Origin: Wurfbainia villosa
Taxonomy: Eukaryota > Streptophyta > Magnoliopsida > Zingiberales > Zingiberaceae
Assembly: GCA_025175895.1 (NCBI GenBank)
Contig: CM046004.1
Span: forward strand, 1,178,001-1,242,000
Direction of reading: 5' to 3'
Length of the DNA stretch: 64,000 bases
Part shown: one piece after another, positions 47,746 through 58,367 of the stretch
Layout of the letters: each line of letters starts with the position of its first letter
How positions within the stretch are numbered: the first letter of the stretch is position 1
Program-made: the position numbers and the translations under genes
Notes under the pieces: generated by a model
The model's database searches: none
What the model was told of the DNA's origin: nothing
What the model saw: only the letters and a program-made list of their open reading frames with translations

Positions 47746-48890
47746 TACTTTGTTTGCCTTTCCAGGATGGTAGTGGATTTCATAGTCATAGTCCTTTACT
47801 AGCTCAAGTCATCTGCGCTGTCGCATATTCAAATCCTTCTGAGTGAAGAAATACTTCAGACTCTGGTGATATGTGTAAATCTTGCATTGGACTCCATATA
47901 AGTAATGTCTCCAAACTTCCAGAGCAAAGACCACTGCTGCCAACTCAAGGTCATGAGTGGGATAATTCTTTTCATAGTCCTTGAGTTGTCTAGATGCATA
48001 AGCAATGACTTTACCCTTCTGCATAAGTACTGCTCCGAGTCCCATCTTGGATGCATCACTATACAGGTCAAATCCCTCATTACTTTCTGGAAGGGTAAGC
48101 ACTGGAGCACTTGTGAGTCTCCTCTTTAATTCAAGGAAGCTCTTTTCACAATCTTCGGTCCATTCGAACTTCTTGTTCTTTCTGGTAAGAACCATCAACT
48201 GTGAAGCTATCCTTGAGAAGCTTTCCATAAACTTCCGGTAGTACCCTGCTAATCCAAGGAAACTTCTGACTTCACTGGCATTCTTTGGTTGACCCCAATT
48301 ACTGACTGCTTCTATCTTTGTCGGGTCTACCATAACTCCATCTTTTGAAATAACATGACCCAGAAACGATATTCGATCAAGCCAAAACTCACACTTGGAG
48401 AACTTTGCATATAACTGTCTTTGCTGAAGGGTCTGCAAGACTGTCTTCAAGTGTTCGACATGTTCTTCCTGGGTTCTCGAGTAGATAAGGATGTCGTCAA
48501 TGAAAACGACCACAAACTTGTCAAGGTACTCCTTAAATATCCAATTCATCAAGTCCATAAACATAGCTAGTGCATTTGTCACTCTGAAGGGCATGACCAC
48601 GAATTATAGTGTCCATACCTCGTTCGGAAGGTTGTTTTCGGTATATCATCCTCTTTAACTCTTACTTGATGATAACCTGACTGCAAGTCAATCTTGGAGA
48701 AGACTGTGGCTCCCCTTAATTGATCAAATAAATCCTCTATCCTTGGCAGAGGATATCTGTTCCTGATCGTCACTTGATTCAAGGCTCGGTAGTCTATGCA
48801 CATCCTCATAGACTCATCTTTCTTTTTCACAAACAACACTGGAGCTCCCCACGGGAAATGACTAGGGTAGATGAATCCCTTGTCTAATAA
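47746..48890 (-). pseudogene. Chromovirus reverse transcriptase and RNase H
   Basis: The start reads LFVKKKDESMRMCIDYRALN and YPLPRIEDLFDQL, then KIDLQSGYHQVRV, classic gypsy reverse transcriptase blocks. A frameshift near 48590 falls in the MPF..TNA block. The catalytic motif FIDDILIYS is intact near 48485-48510. The RNase H follows (LYSDASKMGLGAVLMQKG, ASRQLKDYEKNYPTHDLELA). A TGA near 47808 replaces a tryptophan just before LELVKDYDYEIHYHPGKAN. Confidence 0.9.
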
Positions 48891-48899
48891 CTCCTGTAA

Positions 48900-49972
48900 T
48901 TATTCCTGAAGCTCTTTCTATTCAACTGGAGCCATACGATAGGGTGCTTTTGAGATTGGGTTAGTACCAGGAATAAACTCAATCTCAAACTCAACTTCCC
49001 TTCTAGGTGCTAGTCCTGGTAGCTCGTCAGGAAATACTTCCGAGTAGTCACATACAATTGGGACTTCTTCCAGTTTTTGGCTTCTTTCTTGCTTAGTATC
49101 AACTATATGTGCTAAATACTCAGTGCATCCACTAGCTAGCATCTTTTGAGCTTCTATGGCAGACAAAAACTTCTTAGTCTTCTTCCTTGGTTCTCCAATA
49201 AACTCAAAGTTGGCCTCGGTCTTGGGTTAGAATACTACTCTTTGCTTACGACACTCAATGGAAGCACCGTACTTGCTAAGAAAGTCCATTCCAAAGATGA
49301 CATCATAGGCATGCATGTCCAGCAAGATCAGATCACTATAAAGGTCTCTGTCTGAAATTCTAACCGGCACGACACGCAACCAGTGTGTAGATGTCATTAT
49401 TTCACCCGAAGATAGGGTCGTTAAAAACTAAATATCTAAGATATCTGGAGTTATATCTATCTTCTTAGCAAATACCATAGACATGAAAGAATGGGGTGCC
49501 CCAGTATCAAACAGTACGGTAGCATGCTGACTAAGGATAGGTATCTGATCTGTGACTACCGTAGAAACATTTTCTACCTCTTCCTTGGTGAGGGAGAAGA
49601 TCCGGGCATTAGGTGTAAATGATGGGGCCTCCAATCTTCCTTGGATGATGTGAGGACCTTCCAGTGCTCCTTGCATCTGAAGTGGCTAAGCTGGTCTACC
49701 TCCATACTGAGTAGACTATGGCGGAGGTAGATTGGTCTTGGTGGGGCACTGTTTGGCGAAGTGTCCCTCGACACCACATATATAACACCCGCTCATGCCC
49801 TGGCGACAAACTCCTGGATGCTTTCTCCCACACTTAGAACATGTTGGATACGTAGGCTGCTTACTGGTTGAACCTCCCTTTGCATTATTCCATTGTTTCC
49901 TCTTGCCATTGTTGTTTCGCTTCCAGTTCGAATTACCGCTCTGAGGTTTCTGACCCCCTGACTTAGTCAACA
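48900..49972 (-). pseudogene. Chromovirus gag end and protease
   Basis: Gag ends with a zinc knuckle CYICGVEGHFAKQC at about 49790-49749 on this strand, preceded by a second Cys/His cluster (CSKCGRKHPGVC). The protease has the active-site block VLFDTGAPHSFMS near 49515, D-T-G intact. The linker towards reverse transcriptase (VFPDELPGLAPRREVEFEI, about 49040) is conserved. Several stops (near 49427, 49226 and 48900) break the frame. The gag N-terminal region is missing beyond 49972. Confidence 0.85.
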
Positions 49973-51688
49973 TGATGATAAGGTTGAGTGGTACTACTCG
50001 AGGAGTTAGATGTTAATTAATTGATGGTCAGTAAATCAATTAATTGACGGACATTCAATATCTTAAACACGGGGAGTTGGATGTACAAATAATATATAGA
50101 GCCCATATTAATTTATGGGGGTTGGTGAGGTAGTTCGATGATGATCCTCTAGTGGAATGGAACATCATTGATGGATCAAGTTTGTGTGGTTCCGATCCGT
50201 CGGGTGGCCAAGACCCAACTCCTCCTCATGGTCCCTATCGTAGCCTAATATAAATCTCATGAAGTCTAGATCAAATGATGGAAAACAAATCTCTAAATCC
50301 GACGGTTGGGATTAAATCCCTAGATCCGACGGTTGAGATTAAATCTCTAGATCCGACGGTTGGGATTAAAACCCTAGAACCAACGGTTGAGATTAAATCT
50401 CTAGATCCGACGGTTGAGATTAAAACCCTAGAACCGACGATGGAGATTAAACCAAGGCCTAAACCTAACTCTATATATAAGGGAGCATGGGTTGGGCGGC
50501 AAAAAAGTTTTTTGGATGATGGAAATTAGGGTTTAGCCTCTCTTTGCTTGGGCGGCAAGAAACCCTAAGGAGGAAACCCTAATTAGGGTTTGGCTCCTTG
50601 GGTTGGGCGGCCATGGTGAGGAAAGGAGAGTGGGCGGCAACTTGTGGAAGAGTTCTTCTTCTTCCTAGGGAAGGTGGCCGGTTCTAGATCTCCCCCTTCC
50701 ACCATGGTTGGACGGCAAGAAATAGGAAGAGGCTAGGGTTAGGGTTTAGTCCATGATGGTGGGCAGCAACCCTTCTTCCTCCTTCCTCCTTGGTTTGGCC
50801 GACGCCCAAGCTTCACCCTTCTTTCTATGGATTAGGTTGGTTTGGGAAATTAGGGTTTGCCCTTCCATTAGTGGCCGGCAAGAAACCCTAGAGTTTTCCT
50901 TTCCTTGGTTGGGCGGCTAGGTTATGGAGGGGAAAGTGGGCGGCAACTATAGGAGAGGATATCTTCTTCTTCTTCCTAGGGTGTTGCCGGCTCCTAGATC
51001 TTTTCCCTCTACCTTGGTCGGCGCTCAACCTATTCCTCTCATCCTCTTCTTGTTCTCTTTGGACCGGCGGCAAACATCATGCTTGGAGCTTGATGGTTGG
51101 TCCTAGATAAGAGATGAGTTTTGTTTCCATTTTGTTCTCTCTATGCTTGGGGCCGGCGGCATCAATCCTTTGTGGATTGGTGGTTGGCTCAAGCAAGAAG
51201 GGAAAGAGAGTTCTTCTTTCTTTGGATTGAAGAAGACTTAGGAAGCTTCAACTTGTGGAGGATCTTCGCCCACACGAAGTCTACAAGGAGGTTAGGACAT
51301 ACGATAGAAGATCAAGAGGTATAAAAGTTTTACAACTTTTATTATTGTCCTTTGCATGTTCTTATTGATATGCTAGCTTATGTTCTTTATGTTAGTATGT
51401 GTTGATTATACTAGTTTACATTTTTATGTATTTGTATAATCATGGACCCCGATAAGAAACACAAAAACCGGCGATCCGTCCGTCGTCTCTTCCGCGGCTA
51501 ACCGACTAGAAGAGTTGTGTTGCTTGAACAACTAGTTTGTTCAAGCGATCGCTCATGTCGTTAGCACGACGACGAATTGGTTGTGCTTAGGAAACTCATC
51601 CCATCCGGATTAGTTTTTCATTAGTGAAAATTTTAATCCGGGGACATGGGAGCCGATGAGCATTCCGAGGAATAGCACATTGCCAACA
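49973..51688 (+). mobile_element. Third copy of the family B copia LTR, 5'-truncated
   Basis: It matches the 3' LTR from about 43255 (ATGATGA, then TGGTACTACTCGAGGAGTTAG) through the minisatellite, the leader with repeated GGCGGC phrases, the hairpin at 51520-51550 and the end block with AATCCGGGGACATGGG. The LTR end is probably CCAACA at 51683-51688. The following bases do not show a good PBS, so this may be a solo or truncated LTR. It is more diverged from the other copies than they are from each other. Confidence 0.7.
50291..50452. repeat. 27 bp minisatellite in the family B LTR, six units
   Basis: The unit is like CTAGATCCGACGGTTGAGAT followed by TAAATCT. The copy near 43568-43650 has about three units and the inverted copy at about 32230-32345 has four, so unit number varies between LTR copies. 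Confidence 0.85.
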
Positions 51689-52260
51689 ACATTATCAAGC
51701 TAAGACTTTCACCTTTAGTGATACTGCTGATACCTCTTCTATATACGCCAGATAGAAGGGTTTGCATGTAATATGTGATCTGAGCCAAATAATGGGTGCG
51801 GCAAAGGAAGAAAGGGAAAAATAGTGTGGGCGCAAATATCCGAAACCATTGTCACGGGAGAGCTAGTAGAAGTAATTGGCATGGGAAAGTTAGCAGAAGT
51901 AATTGGCACGGGAAAGTTAGCAGAGGCAATTGGCGCGGGAAATTTAGCAGAAGTAATTGGCATGGGAGAGCTAGTAGAAGCAATTGACACGACAAAGAAG
52001 AGGCGGAAGACGCTTCGCTAAGGGCGGAACAGGAATCGGTTCAGCTAGATAATCCCAGAAGCAGAGGGGATGGATAAAGGGTCGACTCAATCTTGTCGAA
52101 GGAAGTATGGCACGGGAAAGAGGGGAATTGGTTCGGGTTAGCGAGGAGCCCAAGGACTAGGTCACCTGTGGGTCATAGGCCTAAGTTAGTTTCGCCAAAA
52201 GCGGATGGTTGAGAAAGACAGTCTAACCTAGTTACCAGAAAAGTAGAGGAAGAGGCATTA
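51689..52260. other. Spacer with a 27 bp minisatellite
   Basis: Between the family B LTR and the Tat LTR. At about 51862-51996 five units like AGAAGTAATTGGCACGGGAA run in tandem; short frames across them are by-products. The rest shows nothing I can assign; part could be upstream LTR of the Tat element if its start lies further left than 52261. Confidence 0.6.
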
Positions 52261-52876
52261 TGTAACAACCTGGGAGGTCCCCACACAATATTCCGAGGAG
52301 TCTTCGTTTCCTATATCTGTAACAGAATTATTCTCCAGGTGAACATGGTGGCCACGTGTACGATAGAGATGGCCTGCGATATCATGATGAAGGAAGAAAG
52401 GAAGATAAAAGACAAGAAGAGGGGAGAAAGAAGGAGGAGGATTCGCAATTATTCCAACCCAGCAAGAGAGAGGAAGATGCAAGAGGAGAAGGAGAGCTAC
52501 TGCTACCTCGCCGGAGAAGGAAGGCAGAGATCTGTGATTATTACATCGCTTGTATTCTTTATCGTATTGTGATACAATTGTAAGAGATTTTTCTCCTCCA
52601 CCTCTGGAAACTTCTTTTCCGTGAAGGAGGACATTCATAGTGAAAGTGCTTGGGCATTGCATTCGGTGAGGAAGCTCACCTCCGTGGACTAGGAATCCTC
52701 ATTCCGAACCACGTTACATCTTGTGTCCGAGTTTTGATTGATGGTGTCGATTTTGCGTTTTCTCTGCTTCACCTTATTATTCTTTACTGTTGCGGCCTGT
52801 GAGAACTCCCCGGAAGCTCCTTTCGTGCCTTCGTCGCATCGAGAAGGAGTGACACAAATTTTTCCTAGCCGCATCA
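52261..52876 (+). repeat. 5' LTR of the Tat element (start tentative)
   Basis: The end is clear: CCTAGCCGCATCA at 52864-52876, one base before the PBS. The start TGTAACAACC at 52261 is my best guess, giving 616 bp; the LTR could be longer. Without the 3' LTR it cannot be confirmed. Confidence 0.6.
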
Positions 52877-52877
52877 G

Positions 52878-52896
52878 TTGGCGCCGTCTGTGGGAA
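52878..52896 (+). promoter_or_regulatory. Primer binding site of the Tat element
   Basis: TTGGCGCCGTCTGTGGGAA, one base after the LTR end; a primer site typical of Tat-type plant gypsy elements. Confidence 0.9.
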
Positions 52897-52991
52897 ACAT
52901 TGAGTTGGACGTTGAGATGCAACCTTAAGAGATACAGTAACCCGCTGCCTCTGCAGCGGAGGAGTGCCCCATCACCCTCTTACCATCACAG

Positions 52992-54532
52992 TTGAAGGCC
53001 TTGATGGACGACGCTATTACAGAGACCCTTGCTAGGGAAAGGAGAAGGACCGGATATCTACATCCCCATTCCGGTGAACCTTCTTCCCGAGACCCACCCC
53101 CAGAGATGCCTCCCCTATCTCGTACCGCTGCTAATGTGGAAGTGTTGCCTGGAGGAGGACTTGGGGGAAGAGCACCTCAGAACACTATGCCCTTCACCCA
53201 AACTCGAAGGGAGGAACAGGGCGAAAGTCAATCAATCAGACCTCCAGAAGTATATGAGCCCAGTCCCTTTACAATGGACATCCTCTCTAAAGTCCCCCCG
53301 TCCTACTTCCGGAATCCTCAGATCGATAAGTATGATGGCTCGATGGATCCCAAAGAGCACCTATCGCAATTTGACGGAGCAGCCTTGCTCCACTGTTATA
53401 CTGATGCTCTCAAATGCCGAGTTTTCCGGACCACCTTAACCGGCTCGGCACAAAAATGATTTAATACTCTGCCCCCAGGATCCATCACTTGTTTCGCTGA
53501 TTTCTGGGGGACGTTCAGCCGGGAATTTGCCAGCTGCAAGGCGTATAAGCCTGACGCCTCTATTCTAATGCACATCACCCAGGAACCCTCAGAATCCCTT
53601 AGGGGATATCTCCACCGATTCACTTCTGCAGCTAGGGGAATCCCCTCTGCCAGATCAGAAGCTTTCAGAGGCACTATTCAGCACGGGCTGAAGGAGGGCC
53701 CATTCCTTAGTTCCTTGTTAAGACAACCTGCTGACAGTTATGAGGAGCTGCTAGGCCGAGCGGAGCAATTTATCCGTGAGGAGGAAGGATTGAAGGTGCG
53801 GAGAGCTGAACGGGCTGCTGCAGCAGTTCCAGCTGAAAGAGCTCGCCCTGCCCCTCCTCAAGCACCCCCTTGGCGGGGATATGCGCGACCTTTTCAACAA
53901 GAGGCTCCTAGGCCTCGTCCACTGCTACCGGGCATTCGCCCCGTACCGCCGTTACAAATTATGGCCGCTGAAGCACTTCCTCCTGCAAGGACTTGGAAGG
54001 AGCGGGAGATGGAATTTTATGACCAACAGGGTCTGCTACAACGACCCTTATGATATAGGGGAATCCCCCGTAACCATTCTTCTGCCAATATCATACGGAA
54101 TATGGCCACGCTAGTGGCCGATGTTTCAAGTTACAGGAGGAACTGGATCGCCTCCAAACCACATATCCACAATTGCGGTTCCAGACGGGAGGACCAGCAC
54201 GGCGAGGCCCACGACCCAATGTAACCCGTCCAGGGCCGTATAATCAACAACCTCAAGTCACTTTTCCCCAAACGCCGTCACAGGAGGTTGTCTCTCAAGA
54301 AGGTCCGTCGGGTGAGGGCCCCTCGTCCAATCTAGATAACGCTCCCACACGGGGGGTTATCCATGTTATAGCTGGAGGACCTACCGACGGGGACTCTAAC
54401 CGGGCGAGAAAGTCATACGACCGTCTCATGGAGAGTTTATCCATCGTCACCGACCAGACTGTTCAAATTGCACCACCCATTTCGTTCGGGCCGGAAGATC
54501 TCCAAGGTGTCTCGCCTCACACGGACGCCTAG
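52992..54532 (+). pseudogene. Tat-lineage Gag, broken by a stop and a frameshift
   Basis: The first frame (52992-53459) ends in a TGA where the conserved block (AQK, then FNTLPPGSI) normally has tryptophan. The same frame continues to 54053 with HITQEPSESLRGYLHRF and LLGRAEQFIREEE, standard retrotransposon gag blocks. A shift then gives CQYHTEYGHASGRCFKLQEE near 54083, a C-H-H-C knuckle-like motif in its usual place, and continues to 54532 (IHVIAGGPTDGDSNRARKSY). Low-complexity Pro/Arg stretches lie at 53800-53940. Gag would build the particle. Confidence 0.88.
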
Positions 54533-55010
54533 TTATTCAGATATCTCCGCCAATTATGAAGTGGCTGTGGTGTTGGTCTTCGAAGTTCCGCCAATATCCT
54601 TTCCAGAAGCTGGAATGCAATGGAAATGCCGGCTAGAAGATGTGGTCACCCCCCTCTTTGGATTCGCAGGGCATGTGGTCCACCCTACGGGGCAGATTTC
54701 ATTGCCTCTGACTCTGGGTATAAAGCCCAGCCAAAAAACTAGTATAATCCCTTTTCTCATCGTGGACGCTCCGTCCACTTATAATGCTATTTTTGGGCGT
54801 CCTTTCCTTACCCTTTTTCAGGCGGTGGCTTCCCCGTACCACCAGAAGCTGAAATTTCCAGTGGGACAATTGGTGGGAGAGGTTCGCGGAGAACAGAAGG
54901 CCTCCAGGAGCTGCTACATGCAAATGGTTTGGGATGATCAAAAGAAGGCCCGAACCAAGGATCTCAAGGGCAAAGCTATCATCATTTCGGACGTCTGCGT
55001 CCTGGAATAA
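54533..55010 (+). pseudogene. Tat-lineage aspartic protease, active site destroyed
   Basis: The block ISANYEVAVVLV leads to where an aspartate, serine or threonine, glycine active site belongs (about 54570-54590), but the codons there no longer encode it in either candidate frame. Downstream family landmarks are well kept: PLFGFAGHVVHPTGQISLPL, IIPFLIVDAPSTYNAIFGRP and YHQKLKFPVGQL. So the fold is recognisable but catalysis would be lost. A stop closes the frame near 55008. Confidence 0.85.
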
Positions 55011-56480
55011 TCCCCCCCCAAGGTCGACAAGATAGAGGAAGGAGAGCTGGTGGAAATCACTCCGGGAAAGGCTACACGGGTAGCACAACAACTGGAAGCC
55101 AAGGAGGAGCTGGTGGCCTGCCTGAAGGAAAATGAAGACATCTTTTCGAGAGATGTGCATGATCTCACTGGGATCAACCCGCACGTGGCTGAACACCATC
55201 TCAATATAACCAGAGGAGCCCGACCTGTCCAACAGAAGCGGTGACATTTTGGACCGGAGAAGGACAAGGTCATAGCTGAAGAGGTGGAAAAACTGCTGAA
55301 AGCGGGTCATGTAAAGGAAATCCAATTTCCTGAGTGGGTTTCCAATGTAGTCTTGGTCCCCAAGCCCTCGGGGCAGTGGAGGATGTATATCGATTTTCGT
55401 GATTTGAATAAAGCATGCCCTAAAGACTGCTACTCCTTGCCTCGTATTGATCAGTTGGTAGATTCCACTGTGGGATATGAGGTGGTGTCCCTAATGGATG
55501 CATACCAAGGATACCATCAAATACCTTTGGCCAAAGAAGATCAAAAGAGGGTTAGCTTTGTGACGACAGGGGGGTTATACGCCTATGTGGTGATGCCATT
55601 CGGATTAAAGAACGCCGGGGCCACCTACCAGTGCCTCATGGATAAGATTTTTGCAGAGCAGAAAGGGAGAAATGTGGAAGTATACGTGGACGACATCTTG
55701 GTCAAATCAAAGACCACTCGGGATCTAATCAATGATTTAAATGAAACCTTCGCTACATTGAGATGGTTTAATATGAAGTTGAACCCTAGCAAATGCTTGT
55801 TTGGGGTAAAAAGTGGCAAGTTCTTGGGGTACATAGTAACTGAGAAGGGGTTGCAAGCCAACCCTGAGAAGGTGCAGGCGCTATGCAACATGAAATCACC
55901 CACTAACCTGCGAGAGACCCAGAAGTTGGTGGGCAAGATTGTTTCCTTATCCCGATTCATAGCCAGGTCGGCGGACAAAGGGCTGCCTTTCTTCAAGATC
56001 CTGCACAAGGCTACTAAATTTCAGTGGGACGATCAATGCGAACAGGCTTTCCAGGAGTTGAAGAAATATTTAGCTGGACTCCCACTGCTAGCCAAACCAC
56101 TAGCCGGAGAACCGTTATGGATGTATTTGGCCGTCTCGGAGGGAGCTATTAGTTCGATTTTATTGAAACAAGAAGGCTCCCACCAACAACCTATTTATTA
56201 TACCAGCCATATCCTGAAGGGGGCTGAATTCTTTTATACAGAGCTAGAGAAGCTGACATATATCCTAGTGTTAATCGCCCGCAAATTGAGGTCATACTTT
56301 TTGGCTCATCCCATCACCGTTCTAACTCACAGCGAATTGGGCAAGGTCGTCACTAAGCCCAATTTTTCTGGAAGATTGGCCAAATGGGTGGTAGAACTAA
56401 GCGAATATGATATTCACTACCACCCTCGAATAGTTATCAAGGCTCAAGCGCTCACTGATTTTCTAGCGGAGCATATTCGT
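55011..56480 (+). pseudogene. Tat-lineage reverse transcriptase and RNase H
   Basis: After the linker (DIFSRDVHDLTGINPHVAEH) a TGA at about 55242 interrupts the frame, which then stays open from 55284 to 56537. Reverse transcriptase blocks: VLVPKPSGQWRMYIDFRDLN, ACPKDCYSLPRIDQLVD, SLMDAYQGYHQIPL, VVMPFGLKNAGATYQ and the catalytic YVDDILVKSK (about 55680-55712), intact. The connected RNase H domain (56080-56470) is recognisable from YYTSHILKGAE and YFLAHPITVLT, but the usual first aspartate position reads LAVSEGA, as in the degenerate domain of dual-RNase H elements. Confidence 0.9.
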
Positions 56481-56489
56481 AGACGGTTC

Positions 56490-57243
56490 TTCAGGATCTA
56501 CGGGCAGCAGTGTTGGTGTTCTGTTAATTTCCCCTGATAAGGAGGAAACCCGCATAGCCGTACGCCTGGGATATCAGGCATCCAATAATGAGGCGGAATA
56601 TGAAGCCATTCTAGTGGGATTGCAGGCTGCTAAGGCGTTGGGGGCTTCTTCAATTGTAATCCATTCGGATTCTCAGTTGGTAATAGCACAACTTCAAGGT
56701 TCTTTCGCGGTTCGGGAGGAAAGGCTGCATAAGTACTTGAAAGCTTTTGAGAAAGGAAAAGTTCAATTTTGGCAAGTCCTCTTAAAGCAAATCCCACGGG
56801 AGAATAACGGGAAGGCAGATGAATTAGCTCGGATGGCTAGTGCTATGGAAGGAGTGAAGTCATTGGAAACGATCCATGCAAAAATCCATACCTCCTTAGC
56901 GATATGCAACGTGGAGGAAGCCGCACCCGAATCAAGCTTACTTCCTGATTGGAGGACTGACATCATAGCTTATTTACGACATGGGAAGGTCCCTGAAGAA
57001 AAAGTAGCGGCATCTGCTTTCATGTGCCGAGCCGGACTGTTTACCCTCTTAAATGGAGACCTATACAAGACCTCTTTCGGACGACCCTTATTGAAATGCT
57101 TGGGAAGTGAGGATGCGGAATGGGTACTCCGAGAGATTCATGAAGGTTGTTGTAGTAATCACCTAGGCGGGAGAGCTTTAGCAAGGAAGGCCCTGTTAGC
57201 AGGATATTTTTGGCCTACTCTCCAACAGGAGGCCGCCAGATAG
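56490..57243 (+). pseudogene. Second, archaeal-type RNase H and integrase N-terminus
   Basis: A frame change near 56500 leads into GVLLISPDKEETRIAVRLG, then QASNNEAEYEAILVGLQAAK, then VIHSDSQLVIAQLQG, the E and D motifs of the extra RNase HI domain that defines the Tat/Ogre group. ADELARMASAM follows near 56815. From about 57000 the frame passes into the integrase zinc-binding region (EIHEGCCSNHLGGRALARK) and stops at 57241. The first aspartate lies across the frame change. Confidence 0.88.
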
Positions 57244-58171
57244 TGCAGCTTGCGACTTGTCGAGCATAGCAACCGTCCGAACGGTCAAACAATTAATGAA
57301 AGTTGTGATTGCTTCATGTCCTTTTGATCAATGGGGAATGGATATAGTGGGTCCGATGCCAGTGGCACCTTTACAGAAGAAATTTTTGTTGGTGGCTGTA
57401 GATTACTTCTCCAAATGAGTGGAAGCAGAACCCCTGGCCAAAATTATCGAGAATACTGTGATACAATTCTTGTGGAGGAATATTGTCTGTTGATATGGTA
57501 TTCCTCGGAAGATAGTTAGTGATAATGGACGCCAGTTCCAAGGCAAAAAGATCAAAGAATGGTGCCAAAGTCTCAACATTCAGCAAGCTTTCACTTCGGT
57601 AGCTCACCCTCAAGCTAACGGGCAAGTGGAAGTGACTAATAGAATTCTTATTCAAGGATTAAAGACCAAATTGGGGGCTCAGAGGGGAAGCTGGGTAGAA
57701 GAATTGCCAGGAGTCCTGTGGGCCTACCGAACTACACCGAAGACTGCAACAGGGGAAACTCCCTTCAGTTTAGTATACGGGATGGAAGTTGTTATTCCAG
57801 TCGAAGCTCTTTTAGGTAGCACTCGGATAGAGGTGTACGAACCAGATCAAAACCAACTTATCCGAAGCACTGAGTTGGATTCGGTGGAGGAAAAGAGGGA
57901 GATGACACGGAGGCGAGCGAAATTTTACAAGCGCAGAGTGCAGCAAGCCTTTAATAAGAAGGTGATGCCTCGAAGATTTCAAGAGGGGGATTGGGTGTTG
58001 CGAAAAGTTAATCCCGCTGGAGACCCGGGAAAGTTGGCTCCAAACTGGGAAGGGCCTTATGAAGTGACACGTCGCGTAGCCGGGTCAGCATATTACCTGA
58101 AGGATGACCAGGGAAAAGAATTTCCACGACCTTGGAACACAATTCATTTAAAACTTTTTCACACTGTATGA
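57244..58171 (+). pseudogene. Tat-lineage integrase core and C-terminus
   Basis: From 57296 the frame reads QWGMDIVGPMP, KIVSDNGRQFQG and ANGQVEVTNRILIQGL, so the catalytic D, D and E are all present. TGA codons near 57417 (a tryptophan site after VAVDYFSK) and 57489 interrupt it. From 57626 it is open to 58171 through ETPFSLVYGMEVVIPVE, GDWVLRKVNPAGDPGKL and WEGPYEVTRRV, ending NTIHLKLFHTV. The zinc-binding cysteines at 57244-57290 are lost. Confidence 0.9.
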
Positions 58172-58367
58172 AAGATAGGGGATAGAAAAAGAGGAGTTGC
58201 GGGACTCCCGAAGGGATGTACTTCCTAACTTGATTGTATTAGTCAGATGCAAAAGGAACTCGAATTTGATTAATGAGCCATTCATAATCATGATACAGTA
58301 TTTCTAATAAACTTTGGAAAAGAGAAGAAGATGAAAAGAGAGTTTTGTTCCAAGATAATACATCGAG

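Larger units (their letters stand above)
44176..49972 (-). mobile_element. Ty3/gypsy chromovirus (Tekay-like), 5' end missing
   Basis: On the minus strand: partial gag with a zinc knuckle, protease, reverse transcriptase, RNase H, integrase with chromodomain-like tail, the pre-LTR phrase TTCGAGGATGAAACTTTTAT, a purine tract, then the 3' LTR at 46140-44176. The 5' LTR and gag N-terminus are absent; at 49972 the sequence switches to a family B copia LTR. Its LTR is of the same family as the solo LTR at 7234-9224. Visible damage is light: about one frameshift and a few stops. Confidence 0.88.

Noticed and set aside
51796..52021. Small open frames with EVIGMGKLA or SRSNWHG repeats
   Set aside because: They are translations of the 27 bp minisatellite.
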